Source: JBBRMW01 sp965246845
GTDB taxonomy: Bacteria > Chloroflexota > Anaerolineae > Aggregatilineales > UBA2796
Reading direction: 5' to 3'
Assembly (NCBI GenBank): GCA_965246845.1
Contig: CBDFFR010000012.1
Location: 620,001-684,000, forward strand
Length of the DNA: 64,000 bases
Shown here: positions 49,846 through 58,153 of the stretch, one piece after another
Layout: every line of letters starts with the position of its first letter
Numbering within the stretch: the first letter of the stretch is position 1
Translations under genes and position numbers: made by a program
The notes under the pieces: generated by a model
What the model was told of the DNA's origin: nothing
What the model saw: only the letters and a program-made list of their open reading frames with translations
Database searches by the model: none

Positions 49846-51426
49846 TTGGCGGTAAACACGACACAGGCGTATTTCATTCGGATTGTTGGCTCGCGCTATA
49901 CCGAGCGCATTCAAATCGTGCTTCTTGTGCTTGTCTTGCTATTCGCGGCGTATCTGCGTCTGGTCAACTTGACGGACAATCCAGGTTGGTACACCGACGA
50001 GGGGTCTAACCTGGATGTAGCTCAGCATCTGGCAGCAGGCGAGAGTCGATATATGGCGCTCGGCCAATCGACGTTGCTCGTGTCGCGGCTGGTGCTCTTT
50101 GAGAACATCCTGGCTGGATTGCTCCGTCTGTTTGGTGGCGGGATAAGTACGCTGCGCGCACTCAGCGGAAGCCTGGGTGTGTTGTCTGTCGGCGTGTTGT
50201 ACTTCGTCGTTCGGCGCACCACCACGCGCGCGCCCGGCTTCGCATTGCTCGCCGCGTTTGTGCTGGCGATATTTCCGCAAGCAGTCCTTTATAGCCGTTT
50301 CGGATTCAGCTACAACTTGCTGACGCCACTCGTTCTATTGGCGTACTGGGGGTTTTGGGAGTATCTGACGACAGGTCACCGCATTGGGCTGGTCTTTGCG
50401 GCACTCAGCATCGGCGTAGGCACGCTGTCCGATTTGTGGATGCTGTCGTTTGTACTTCCGTTATTTTACATAGTCGCTGTGCGACGGTGGCGCGATTTGG
50501 TATGGAGTTTGCCACTGGTCATTGCACCCTTTGCGGGTTATTGCACGGTAATGTGGATCACAGCGCCAGCCGCGTTTCTGTTTGATCTGCAATTCGTATT
50601 GTTCCGGGTTGGTGGAATATCCATACCGACCCAACTTCAAAATATTGCCTTGAACTACACGACGTTGATTGCCCAGGATGGCTGGATGTGTTTGGGAGTC
50701 CTTGGAATTCTGTTCATGCGTCCATTCCGACTTTGGTATCTCACGCTGGTGTGCTTTGGGCTGCCGTTGCTGTTTCTGGGTCGGACGTTGGCTCTCTATG
50801 ATTTGAGCTTTTATTACATGATCCCAGTCTTGCCATTTGTCGCTCTTGGGTTCACAGCCATGCTTTACTACGGCGTTCCGGCGTTATGGCAGCGAACTAA
50901 CCCTTCTAATCGCAATTCATTGGGAGATGCACGCTGGCAGCGAGCGATACAGTATGCAAGCAGAGTCGGTCTGCTGTGCTTCATAGTTGGGTTGCCGCTG
51001 GCCGTCTCGCTTTCGGGAACATTGCATAATGTTCAACATGGTTTCCAGACAGCGATTGATCGGGTCCTGATTAAAGGAAGCGATGCGCGCGACGTGGCGC
51101 AGTATATCAATACCCATGTGGAACCAAACGATGTGGTGCTTGCCTCGCCGACTGTTGCTTGGCTATTCCATGCGCGTACTGCCGATTTTCAAATGGCAAT
51201 CTCTGCCACCGGGCAGCCAACCCCGCATTTCCCGGCAGGATTAGCCAGTAGTCGTTTCCTGTTTGATCCACGCTTGGAACATGCGCGCTATGTAGTAGTC
51301 GATGATTTATGGCGGCATTGGGCAGTTTTCGATGTGCCGGGCGTCGCAGCCATGCTACAGCAGGTTGAAGCATGGCCGCGCGTTTTTCAGGCAGGGACCC
51401 TGTACGTGTATGCGCGTGTGGAATAG
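49846..51426 (+). CDS. GT39/PMT-like membrane glycosyltransferase
   Basis: About 526 residues, with ten or more membrane segments. After the first helix comes NPGWYTDEGSNLDVAQHLAAGE, where the Asp-Glu corresponds to the catalytic acid of the ArnT/PMT family. RTTTRAPGFALLAAFVLAIFP and LYSRFGFSYNLLTPL (motif LYSRFGFSYN) continue the family pattern. It should use a lipid-linked sugar at the outer membrane face. The start is uncertain: GTG 49720 gives the longest frame but lies in an inverted repeat; TTG 49846 and TTG 49819 place the start near the first helix. No operon partner. Confidence 0.8.
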   Translation: MAVNTTQAYFIRIVGSRYTERIQIVLLVLVLLFAAYLRLVNLTDNPGWYTDEGSNLDVAQHLAAGESRYMALGQSTLLVSRLVLFENILAGLLRLFGGGISTLRALSGSLGVLSVGVLYFVVRRTTTRAPGFALLAAFVLAIFPQAVLYSRFGFSYNLLTPLVLLAYWGFWEYLTTGHRIGLVFAALSIGVGTLSDLWMLSFVLPLFYIVAVRRWRDLVWSLPLVIAPFAGYCTVMWITAPAAFLFDLQFVLFRVGGISIPTQLQNIALNYTTLIAQDGWMCLGVLGILFMRPFRLWYLTLVCFGLPLLFLGRTLALYDLSFYYMIPVLPFVALGFTAMLYYGVPALWQRTNPSNRNSLGDARWQRAIQYASRVGLLCFIVGLPLAVSLSGTLHNVQHGFQTAIDRVLIKGSDARDVAQYINTHVEPNDVVLASPTVAWLFHARTADFQMAISATGQPTPHFPAGLASSRFLFDPRLEHARYVVVDDLWRHWAVFDVPGVAAMLQQVEAWPRVFQAGTLYVYARVE

Positions 51427-51731
51427 AGAGCCGATTATGTGCTTTGAAAAATATGGCCGTGCATGGGTCGGAATAAATGGGTAATACGCTATATTCTCCA
51501 ACACGCCCCTGCGCATGTCCAGATTGCCAAACATCGTAAGGAAGGCCGCATCGTGACCGTTGACATTTGCTATACACATAGCTCCCGGCGCTGTGTTTAA
51601 CGTGTCGTTGACACGCCTGGCTACCGCGTTTTCAGTACCTCCACTGTAGTTTTGAACATTTTTCGTGAAGGCGCTATTCACAAATTGCCCTTCAAGAGAA
51701 AATGAGGCGCTTGCCGAACAAACCAGTTATG
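51427..51731. other. Region with no recognised gene
   Basis: A minus-strand frame from GTG 51681 reads 108 codons into the end of the glycosyltransferase gene. It has fairly protein-like composition (TAPGAMCIANVNGHDAAFL) but no ribosome-binding site and no family match. No terminator or repeat seen here. Confidence 0.3.
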
Positions 51732-52592
51732 TCACTTGAGACCAGAGGTCACAGCGCCACTCATGAAATAGCGTTGCAAAAGGAAAAACACGAACAGGCT
51801 CGGAATAGCCATCAGTGCAGCGGCCGCGGTTCCCATCCCGTAGTAGCGCGTAATGTTCACACTGCCCGCGAGCGACGGCGAAAACTGCGCGATCCCGACC
51901 GGAAGCGTTTTTACATCATCGGAATTGCTCATCAGCAGCGGCCATAGATATTGATTGAAGCTCTCCGCGAAGGCCAGAATACCCACGCTCAGGATTGCCG
52001 GCACGGAAAGCGGCAGCACGATTCGCAAGAAACGTCCCCATAAGCCGCAACCATCAATCGCGGCGGCTTCTTCCAGTTCGCGCGGAATGCTTAGAAAAAA
52101 CTGGCGAAAGAGATATACGGAAAATGCGCTGGCTGCGCCGGGCAGGATGATCGACCAATAGGTGTTCACCAGCCGAAAATTACCCATCAGGCGGTACAGC
52201 GGAATGAGCGTAATCTCGAACGGGACCATCAATGTCGCGAGAACGATCCAGAAGACGATGCGTTTTCCGAAAAAGTCCAGCTTGGCGAAGGCATATCCGG
52301 CAGTTGCGCCGATCACCAGCGTGATAAAGGTCGTCATCGAAGACACGAACACGCTGTTGAAATACCAGCGCACCAGCGGCTTTTCCAGTACGCTCTGATA
52401 GTGTTCGGCGGTGAAAGTGGTTGGAATCCAGTTCGGCGGGATAGATAGAATCTGATCGGTGGGCTTAACCGATGTGGCAATCATCCACAAAATGGGGACT
52501 GCCCATAATAGCGTGACCAGCAAACCGAGGAGGATACCCAGCCAGCGCCCCGGCCTCATTTTCTTGCGCGTAATAACCTGTGGCACTGGCAC
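51732..52592 (-). CDS. Carbohydrate ABC transporter permease, MalG-like
   Basis: 286 residues with six membrane helices. The EAA loop is visible as EELEEAAAIDGCGLWGRFLRIVLPL near residue 180 (motif EAAAIDG), the contact site for the ATPase. The C-terminal RYFMSGAVTSGLK is typical of MalG/LacG-type permeases (CUT1 family). It is the last gene of the importer unit binding protein, MalF-like, MalG-like, and starts 12 bases after the preceding gene ends. No ATPase gene follows, so a shared MsmX-type ATPase is likely. Confidence 0.9.
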   Translation of the reverse strand: MPVPQVITRKKMRPGRWLGILLGLLVTLLWAVPILWMIATSVKPTDQILSIPPNWIPTTFTAEHYQSVLEKPLVRWYFNSVFVSSMTTFITLVIGATAGYAFAKLDFFGKRIVFWIVLATLMVPFEITLIPLYRLMGNFRLVNTYWSIILPGAASAFSVYLFRQFFLSIPRELEEAAAIDGCGLWGRFLRIVLPLSVPAILSVGILAFAESFNQYLWPLLMSNSDDVKTLPVGIAQFSPSLAGSVNITRYYGMGTAAAALMAIPSLFVFFLLQRYFMSGAVTSGLK

Positions 52593-52604
52593 TCGCTTTC
52601 TCGC

Positions 52605-53537
52605 TTATACAGCCGTGCTTCGGATAAGCAGCGCGCGAACCGCCGTGACCACCAGGATCACGAGGAATAACAGCACGCCAATCGCCGCCGCATAGCCGAG
52701 ATTGAAATAGGTGAAGCCTTCACGGAAGATCGCCAGCACGACCGAGGTACTCGATTCGGTGGGTCCGCCTTGCGTGATGATATACATCAGGCTGAAGACG
52801 CGGAAGGCGTCGATAATTGTGAGCGTCAGGACGAGGCTCGACGCAGGACGCAGCAGCGGGAAGGTAATCCGCAAAAAGGATTGTGCAACGTTCGCACCGT
52901 CGATCTTCGCCGCTTCAAGCAGTTCACCGGGGATGTCTTGCAGCGCTGCCAAAAAAATAACCATGCTGAACCCGGCAGTCCACCACGTTGTTACGAACGC
53001 GATGGATGGCAAGACGAGATTGCGATCTGCGAACCATGCCGCGCGGCTCGGCAGCCCGACCATGCCCAGATACCAGTTGACGATGCCATATTGCGGTTGT
53101 AGCATCCATTCCCAAATGACCGCGACGACGGACACAGATAGCACATACGGCGCGAAGAACATCACCCGGCTTAACGTGTGGCCGGGCAGTTTTCGGGCGA
53201 CATGCAGCGCCATCGCGAGGCTGATCACGAACGTCAGCGGGACCACGATCAGCGCGTAGCGTGCTGTGTTGCTGAAGGCGTGCAGCACATCCTCCGAAGC
53301 AAGCGCGCGGGCGTAATTATCCAGCCCCACAAATTTATCGATGGCTCGCCCTATCTTCGCATTGGTGAAGCTCGTCCACACGCCCAGAATAAAAGGGTAG
53401 ACACGGAAGATTAGGAACAAAGTCAAAAACGGCATGAGAAACAACCATGCGCGCCAGCCGTACTGCCGACGCCCGACGGTTTGGCCGCTGGCTTCCCTGA
53501 ATTTCGGTGCAACCGTAATCGGTGTGAATGTCGCCAC
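52605..53537 (-). CDS. Carbohydrate ABC transporter permease, MalF-like
   Basis: 310 residues with six membrane helices: a cytoplasmic N-terminus, then WLFLMPFLTLFLIFRVYPFILG (first helix). The EAA loop reads GELLEAAKIDGANVAQSFLRITFPLL (motif EAAKIDG), near residue 205. It pairs with the MalG-like permease to form the channel. The spacing of 68 bases to the binding-protein gene and the shared direction show one operon. The Pro-rich SD-less gap has no terminator. Confidence 0.9.
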   Translation of the reverse strand: MATFTPITVAPKFREASGQTVGRRQYGWRAWLFLMPFLTLFLIFRVYPFILGVWTSFTNAKIGRAIDKFVGLDNYARALASEDVLHAFSNTARYALIVVPLTFVISLAMALHVARKLPGHTLSRVMFFAPYVLSVSVVAVIWEWMLQPQYGIVNWYLGMVGLPSRAAWFADRNLVLPSIAFVTTWWTAGFSMVIFLAALQDIPGELLEAAKIDGANVAQSFLRITFPLLRPASSLVLTLTIIDAFRVFSLMYIITQGGPTESSTSVVLAIFREGFTYFNLGYAAAIGVLLFLVILVVTAVRALLIRSTAV

Positions 53538-53605
53538 CCGGCAGACTCCTCGTTTGGGGCAGCCGGGATACTGAGCATCCCGGCCACGATAAAGGCGTTG
53601 CGGTT

Positions 53606-54940
53606 CTAGACTGTAGCGACGGCGGGCGTTTCGTCCAGAATCTTTTGAAGCTGCTTATCGACGCTGTTCAAAACCTCATCGACGGTCGCCTGCTTCGCCC
53701 AGATTTTGTCCAGCTCGCGCTTGAGCAGGCCGTTCCCCGTATACACGGCGAAATCGGCGCTTTGCGGGTGCGCGACATCCCAAAACGCGAATTCGCCGCC
53801 CGCTTCAGAGGGCGCGAAATACTTGTGCGTGTCGGATTTTGCGTACTTCTCATAAGCCAACCCCTCGGTCGTGAGCGGCAGTTGCGAGGAAAGGACTGCG
53901 AACTCGCCCGCATTGTCCGCGAAGTATTTGTAGATTTCGCCGACCGCTTTTTTGGTCGCGTCGCTCTTGCCCTTCGGCATCACGAGGCCGCTGTACTCGT
54001 ATTGTACCGCGCGCTTGTTGCCGATCTTTGGGAAGAGCGAGGTTTTGAAGCGGAGGTCTTTTTGCTCAAGTGAGCTGCTGACAACCCACGTCCCACTGTA
54101 GAACATCGAAGCCTGTCCGGTCAGCCAGTAATCGTAGCGCTTGCCGACGGTCGGGTCGGAAACGTTCCACTTGTAAAATGTATCGAGGACGAACTGCGCG
54201 GCCTTGCGCCCCGCCTCGTTGTTGAAGTTCGTCTTCTTGCCATCCGGTGTGACGACCGAGCCGCCATATTGATAGAGCGCGACGCCCCACAGGTTGAGCG
54301 GAAGAATACCCTGCGCCTGTGTATTCAGGAAGCCGGAGCGGATGATATTGCCGGAAGCATCCTTTTTCGTCAGCTTTTGCGACCACTCAACCAGTTCTTC
54401 AAGGCTGGCCGGCTCGCGGTCGGTCGGCAGCTTGGCTTCTTCGAGGTGTGCAAGGTTGTAGTACAGCACCCACGAGTTCCAGCCGTGCGGGAGCGCGTAA
54501 ATCTTGCCGTTGAACTTCATGCGGTTGAGCAGGAATGGCAGGACTTTATCGGTCGGGTAGTTGACTGCCTTGAGTGTGTCATCCAGCGGCTCGAGCGCGT
54601 CCAGCCCCAGCACGAACCCACCCATATACGGGTAATCCGTCTCGAACATATCCGGCGTATCGTTCGCGCCGACGCCCGCCGTGAATTTGGTCTCGCCGTC
54701 GTCGCCGAAGTTGTCAATCGTGACTTTGTAAGACTTGCCCTGCGTCGCGCGGTTGACGAAGGCTGTCACCGCGTCACCCTGCGAGGCTCCGAGACCAATC
54801 CAGAAGCGCAGCGTCTGCGTCTGTGCGGCGCTGGCGCGTCCTGTCGCGAGAGGCGTCCGCACGCCGAGCGCCATGCCCGCGGCGGCGGTGCTGCCAAGCT
54901 GGAGAAAACGGCGGCGCGATAACTTGCTGCTTTCAGACAT
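53606..54940 (-). CDS. ABC transporter solute-binding protein, Tat-exported
   Basis: 444 residues from ATG 54940, which has AAGGAG seven bases upstream; the frame above it covers the promoter. The twin-arginine motif SRRRFLQ (about residues 8-14) and cleavage after ASA lead into a family 1 extracellular binding protein (TLRFWIGLGASQGDAV, VLYYNLAHLEEAKLPTD, FYSGTWVVSSSL). The conserved aromatic residues suggest a carbohydrate ligand. First gene of the minus-strand importer. Its expression is probably controlled by the TTGTCNGACAA sites just upstream. Confidence 0.92.
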   Translation of the reverse strand: MSESSKLSRRRFLQLGSTAAAGMALGVRTPLATGRASAAQTQTLRFWIGLGASQGDAVTAFVNRATQGKSYKVTIDNFGDDGETKFTAGVGANDTPDMFETDYPYMGGFVLGLDALEPLDDTLKAVNYPTDKVLPFLLNRMKFNGKIYALPHGWNSWVLYYNLAHLEEAKLPTDREPASLEELVEWSQKLTKKDASGNIIRSGFLNTQAQGILPLNLWGVALYQYGGSVVTPDGKKTNFNNEAGRKAAQFVLDTFYKWNVSDPTVGKRYDYWLTGQASMFYSGTWVVSSSLEQKDLRFKTSLFPKIGNKRAVQYEYSGLVMPKGKSDATKKAVGEIYKYFADNAGEFAVLSSQLPLTTEGLAYEKYAKSDTHKYFAPSEAGGEFAFWDVAHPQSADFAVYTGNGLLKRELDKIWAKQATVDEVLNSVDKQLQKILDETPAVATV

Positions 54941-55001
54941 ATCCAAACTCCTTTGAAGCTGTAAGTGGGACCTGTAGCAACGCACATGTTCTTGCGTTCT
55001 T

Positions 55002-55012
55002 TTGTCCGACAA
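55002..55012. promoter_or_regulatory. GntR/FCD operator site 1
   Basis: TTGTCCGACAA, an 11-base palindrome of the form TNGTNNNACNA that FadR-subfamily GntR regulators bind. It lies 62 bases upstream of the binding-protein start, downstream of the minus-strand -10. Confidence 0.75.
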
Positions 55013-55018
55013 CTATAA

Positions 55019-55029
55019 TTGTCAGACAA
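55019..55029. promoter_or_regulatory. GntR/FCD operator site 2
   Basis: TTGTCAGACAA, centred 17 bases from site 1. It overlaps a possible plus-strand -35 (TTGTCA 55019-55024), so one dimer pair could shut both divergent promoters. Confidence 0.75.
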
Positions 55030-55033
55030 TCCT

Positions 55034-55062
55034 ACATTAGGATATGTTCTACCGCGTGTCAA
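55034..55062 (-). promoter_or_regulatory. Promoter of the ABC importer operon
   Basis: Minus strand: TTGACA (55057-55062), a 17-base spacer and TAATGT (55034-55039). Transcription would start near site 2 of the GntR operators. Confidence 0.75.
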
Positions 55063-55111
55063 GTTATTCGTCAACCCTGACAAACAGATACGCCTTCACA
55101 AGAGGATTTGA

Positions 55112-56281
55112 ATGTACCGCGTCACCGATCTTTCTCATGTTCACATTTACACCGACAACGACAATTTTTGTGCGGAAGTCTCGCTCGCCAACCTGGGCGG
55201 CGGGGAGCTGATCGGGATGTTCTTCGAGCAGCGCGGGCTGGCGCACACCGATACGGGCGCGGTCGTCCTCGTGCGCTCGCTCGATCACGGCCAGACATGG
55301 GACCCGGCCAGCCGGGTCGTGATCATGGATTACGAGGAAGACTGGGGCTACAACAGCGGCGCGATTGCGATCCTCGCCGATGGTACGCTGCTGTGCCACG
55401 CCAACCGCTGGCGTTATCTCAAGGATGGCCGGATCGACTGGTTCTTCGGCGAATCAGAGATCGAAGGCGTATACCTCGCTCGTTCGACCGACAAAGGCCG
55501 CACATGGAGCAAGCCGGAACGCGTGAACTGGGCCCCGATGCGCAACGCACGCTGCCGCGACTCGATTGTCGAGCTGGCTGATGGAACGCTGCTCATGCCG
55601 CTACACGGCTTCCGCTGGCAGCGCACGCTACCCGACATTTCCAGCGTGGAGCGCGAGCGCGCATACGTCCTCGGTTCGACGGACAAGGGCAAGACCTGGC
55701 AATATTTCGGGACAATGGGTTATGACCCCGCCGAGATCGTGCATCATCATGAGCCGGGTTTGACACTCCTGCCGGATGGTCGGTTGCTCGGCCTGATCCG
55801 CACGCAGCGCTGGCCGCACCGTGCGCGCCCCGGTGAGCAAATGGATTATCCGAGCGGCTTGATGTTCTGGACAGTCTCAGATGATGGCGGCTTCTCATGG
55901 TCGCAGCCGAAGAACACCAAAATCTGGGGTTATCCCCCGGATTGTATCGCGCTGCCGGATGGGACCGTGATTGCAGCCAATAGCTACCGTCGCCAGCCGT
56001 TCGGCGTGCATATCGCGATCTCGCCGGATGGTGAGCATTGGAGCGCCGAGGATGAATTCAGCATCGTTGATTACGATCCAAACTCGGTTACGCCTGTTGG
56101 CGTCGCGAAGGATGTGGACCCGATGCGCGTAGTCCACGCGAAGGAACTACTCTGGCACATCGGCTATCCGAGTTCGACGCTGTTGGATGACGGGCGCGTG
56201 ATGACGGGTTATCACCTCTACAATGCAGAAGGGCGGCAGTATATCGAAGCCGCGATCTACCGTATCGAACGCACGGGTTGA
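55112..56281 (+). CDS. BNR/sialidase-fold protein (exo-alpha-sialidase-like)
   Basis: 389 residues; AGAGG seven bases before ATG 55112. The six-bladed fold is marked by Asp boxes: SLDHGQTW (about 54), STDKGRTW (about 126), STDKGKTW (about 189), SDDGGFSW (about 256) and SPDGEHW (about 309). Arginines near AHTDTGAVVLVRS, RDSIVEL and LIRTQRW may correspond to the sialidase arginine triad, but the assignment is not certain. No signal peptide, so it acts inside the cell, probably on material brought in by the ABC importer. First gene of the plus-strand catabolic unit. Confidence 0.85.
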   Translation: MYRVTDLSHVHIYTDNDNFCAEVSLANLGGGELIGMFFEQRGLAHTDTGAVVLVRSLDHGQTWDPASRVVIMDYEEDWGYNSGAIAILADGTLLCHANRWRYLKDGRIDWFFGESEIEGVYLARSTDKGRTWSKPERVNWAPMRNARCRDSIVELADGTLLMPLHGFRWQRTLPDISSVERERAYVLGSTDKGKTWQYFGTMGYDPAEIVHHHEPGLTLLPDGRLLGLIRTQRWPHRARPGEQMDYPSGLMFWTVSDDGGFSWSQPKNTKIWGYPPDCIALPDGTVIAANSYRRQPFGVHIAISPDGEHWSAEDEFSIVDYDPNSVTPVGVAKDVDPMRVVHAKELLWHIGYPSSTLLDDGRVMTGYHLYNAEGRQYIEAAIYRIERTG

Positions 56282-57228
56282 TCGTGCCGTACCTGATCGC
56301 GCGTTACCAGCCTGCGGATTTCGAGGGCGTTCTGAATGTGATCAATCTCTCCGCGCAGGGCGACCCGCTGCGCACAACCAGCGCGGACTCGTTGCGCCAG
56401 CAATTCGAGGAGCCGGGAACAGAGATTGCGCTGCGCGGCCTCGTCGCACGTACCGCAGAGGGGCAGATCGTCGGCTTCGGGCGCTTCCGCACGCGCCAGA
56501 AACGTTCCGACCCGATACCTATTCAGGAAGCATCGGTCGCGCTTGACCCGGCGCACATCGCAGCACTCGGACCGCAATTCATGCCCCGGCTGTGGGAAAC
56601 ATGCGAGCAAGTTTCGCATGATCAAGGTGAGCATGGTTTCATCTTCCAGATACGCTGCGATGACACGGATATACCAAGGCTGCACCTGATCGAGTCACTC
56701 GGTTTGCAACACAACCGCCTGTTGGTCACGCTCGAACTCGACCCGCTGCCAGAGGTCGCGCCGCCCGCGCCAATCGCAGGGATCGAAATCCGTCAGTCGC
56801 GCAGGGGAATCGATGAGGCTGCATGGTACGTTGCATATGAAGATGCTTTCGATGATCATTGGGGGCAGATGGTCTGGCCCGCCGCGCTGTGGGAATATAC
56901 CGTCGCGCAGCCCGCCTACGCGCCGGAATTGAACCTGATTGCGTGGGATACAGAGACGAGCGAAATCGCGGGTTTCTGCTATACCACTGCGCACGGCATA
57001 CACGGCGCTTTCCGGTGGGTGGGCGTGCGCCCTCGCTGGCGTCGTCGCGGGCTGGGCGATGCGCTGACCAAAGCGGGACTGCGCGCCTTATATTCTGCTG
57101 GCGTGCGCTCGGTTGCGATGGGCGCGGATTACGAAAGTGATACAGGTCCGGCGCGGATTTACGAGAAGAACGGGTTCCGCGTGATTCGCCGCCACCTCGT
57201 CTATCGCCGCGAATTCAGGGTGAGGTAA
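56278..57228 (+). CDS. Tandem-GNAT acetyltransferase
   Basis: 316 residues; TTG 56278 (or GTG 56284) overlaps the previous stop. Two GNAT domains in tandem: the N-terminal one (1-150) is degenerate; the C-terminal one has GAFRWVGVRPRWRRRGLGDAL (motif VRPRWRRRGLG, the acetyl-CoA pyrophosphate site) near residue 247 and ARIYEKNGFRVIRRH near the end. The layout resembles mycothiol synthase-type proteins, although mycothiol is not expected. It may acetylate the amino group of the imported compound or inactivate a toxic intermediate. Confidence 0.82.
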   Translation: MIVPYLIARYQPADFEGVLNVINLSAQGDPLRTTSADSLRQQFEEPGTEIALRGLVARTAEGQIVGFGRFRTRQKRSDPIPIQEASVALDPAHIAALGPQFMPRLWETCEQVSHDQGEHGFIFQIRCDDTDIPRLHLIESLGLQHNRLLVTLELDPLPEVAPPAPIAGIEIRQSRRGIDEAAWYVAYEDAFDDHWGQMVWPAALWEYTVAQPAYAPELNLIAWDTETSEIAGFCYTTAHGIHGAFRWVGVRPRWRRRGLGDALTKAGLRALYSAGVRSVAMGADYESDTGPARIYEKNGFRVIRRHLVYRREFRVR

Positions 57229-57285
57229 CGATGCAGACAGCGACTATGAAGTGCTGGTGCAAGTTGGCGACCTCGCACGAGTATC

Positions 57286-57314
57286 TTGACACCATGACGT
57301 TCTCGGTCTACTGT
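57286..57314 (+). promoter_or_regulatory. Promoter of the GntR gene
   Basis: TTGACA (57286-57291), a 17-base spacer and TACTGT (57309-57314), followed directly by a half-site and a full GntR operator. Confidence 0.75.
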
Positions 57315-57329
57315 ATACCCATTGTCAGA

Positions 57330-57340
57330 TTGTCCGACAA
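57330..57340. promoter_or_regulatory. GntR/FCD operator site 3
   Basis: TTGTCCGACAA, identical to site 1, with an additional half-site TTGTCAGA at 57322-57329. It overlaps the expected transcription start of the GntR gene, indicating autorepression. Confidence 0.8.
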
Positions 57341-57364
57341 TTAAAGTGAGAGCTACAACGCGCT

Positions 57365-58084
57365 ATGACTGCTTCACCGAACAACGCTGATTTCCTCATC
57401 AATTTGGAAAGGCCACCCTCGCTCGCGACGATGGTTGCCAGCACGATTGAAGAGGCGATTGCGCGCGGAGATATGCAGCCGGGAACACAGATTATCGAAA
57501 GTCGTATGTGTGAACAGCTCAACGTCTCGCGGAGTACGCTACGCGAGGGGCTGCGGCTGCTCCAGGATCGTGGCCTGATCGATATGATTCCGCACCGCGG
57601 CGCGGTCGTCACGCTGCTTACGGCACATAAGGCATGGGAAATCTATACGCTGCGCATGACGCTCGAATCCTATGCGGTCCGGCTCACGATGGAGCAGGGG
57701 CTGTATACCCCCGCTCTGCTCGATACCCTGCACAGTCAGTTTCAACAGCTTTACGCCCTTGCGCGGCAGGGCAGCCCCTTACACCTGATCGAAGCCGATA
57801 TGGAGTTTCACCGCTCGCTGTGCAGCCATTGCGGGCATGAAATGCTCCTGACCGCGCTGGCCGGGCTGCGCATCCAGACACGGCGCTTCATCATGTTCAC
57901 CAAGCTGTATCACACTGACCTGAAAACGGAAGCGGAGACGCACCAGCCGATCTGGGACGCGGTGCAGAGCGACGACGTCGGACGCGCTGAAGCCTCGGTG
58001 CGCGATCACATCCGCGAGGCGGGCGAGCTGCTGGTCGGGAAGATGCGCGCGCTGGAGGCTGCCGAAGGCGGCGGCAAGACATAA
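57365..58084 (+). CDS. GntR-family (FCD) transcriptional regulator
   Basis: 239 residues. The winged helix covers residues 20-85 (TIEEAIARGDMQPGTQIIE, MCEQLNVSRSTLREGLRLLQDRGLI). The FCD sensor domain follows, with metal ligands suggested by FHRSLCSHCGHEM (His, Cys region) and ETHQPIWDAV. FCD-domain regulators respond to carboxylates, often sugar acids. The operator palindromes upstream and in the ABC promoter show the probable targets. The gene lies within the catabolic unit that it is expected to control. Confidence 0.92.
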   Translation: MTASPNNADFLINLERPPSLATMVASTIEEAIARGDMQPGTQIIESRMCEQLNVSRSTLREGLRLLQDRGLIDMIPHRGAVVTLLTAHKAWEIYTLRMTLESYAVRLTMEQGLYTPALLDTLHSQFQQLYALARQGSPLHLIEADMEFHRSLCSHCGHEMLLTALAGLRIQTRRFIMFTKLYHTDLKTEAETHQPIWDAVQSDDVGRAEASVRDHIREAGELLVGKMRALEAAEGGGKT

Positions 58085-58153
58085 TTTGTTCACCGAAATA
58101 AGTATGTACTCCCTTTCACCTACGGCAATTTGAGCCAATAACAAGGAAATCTC

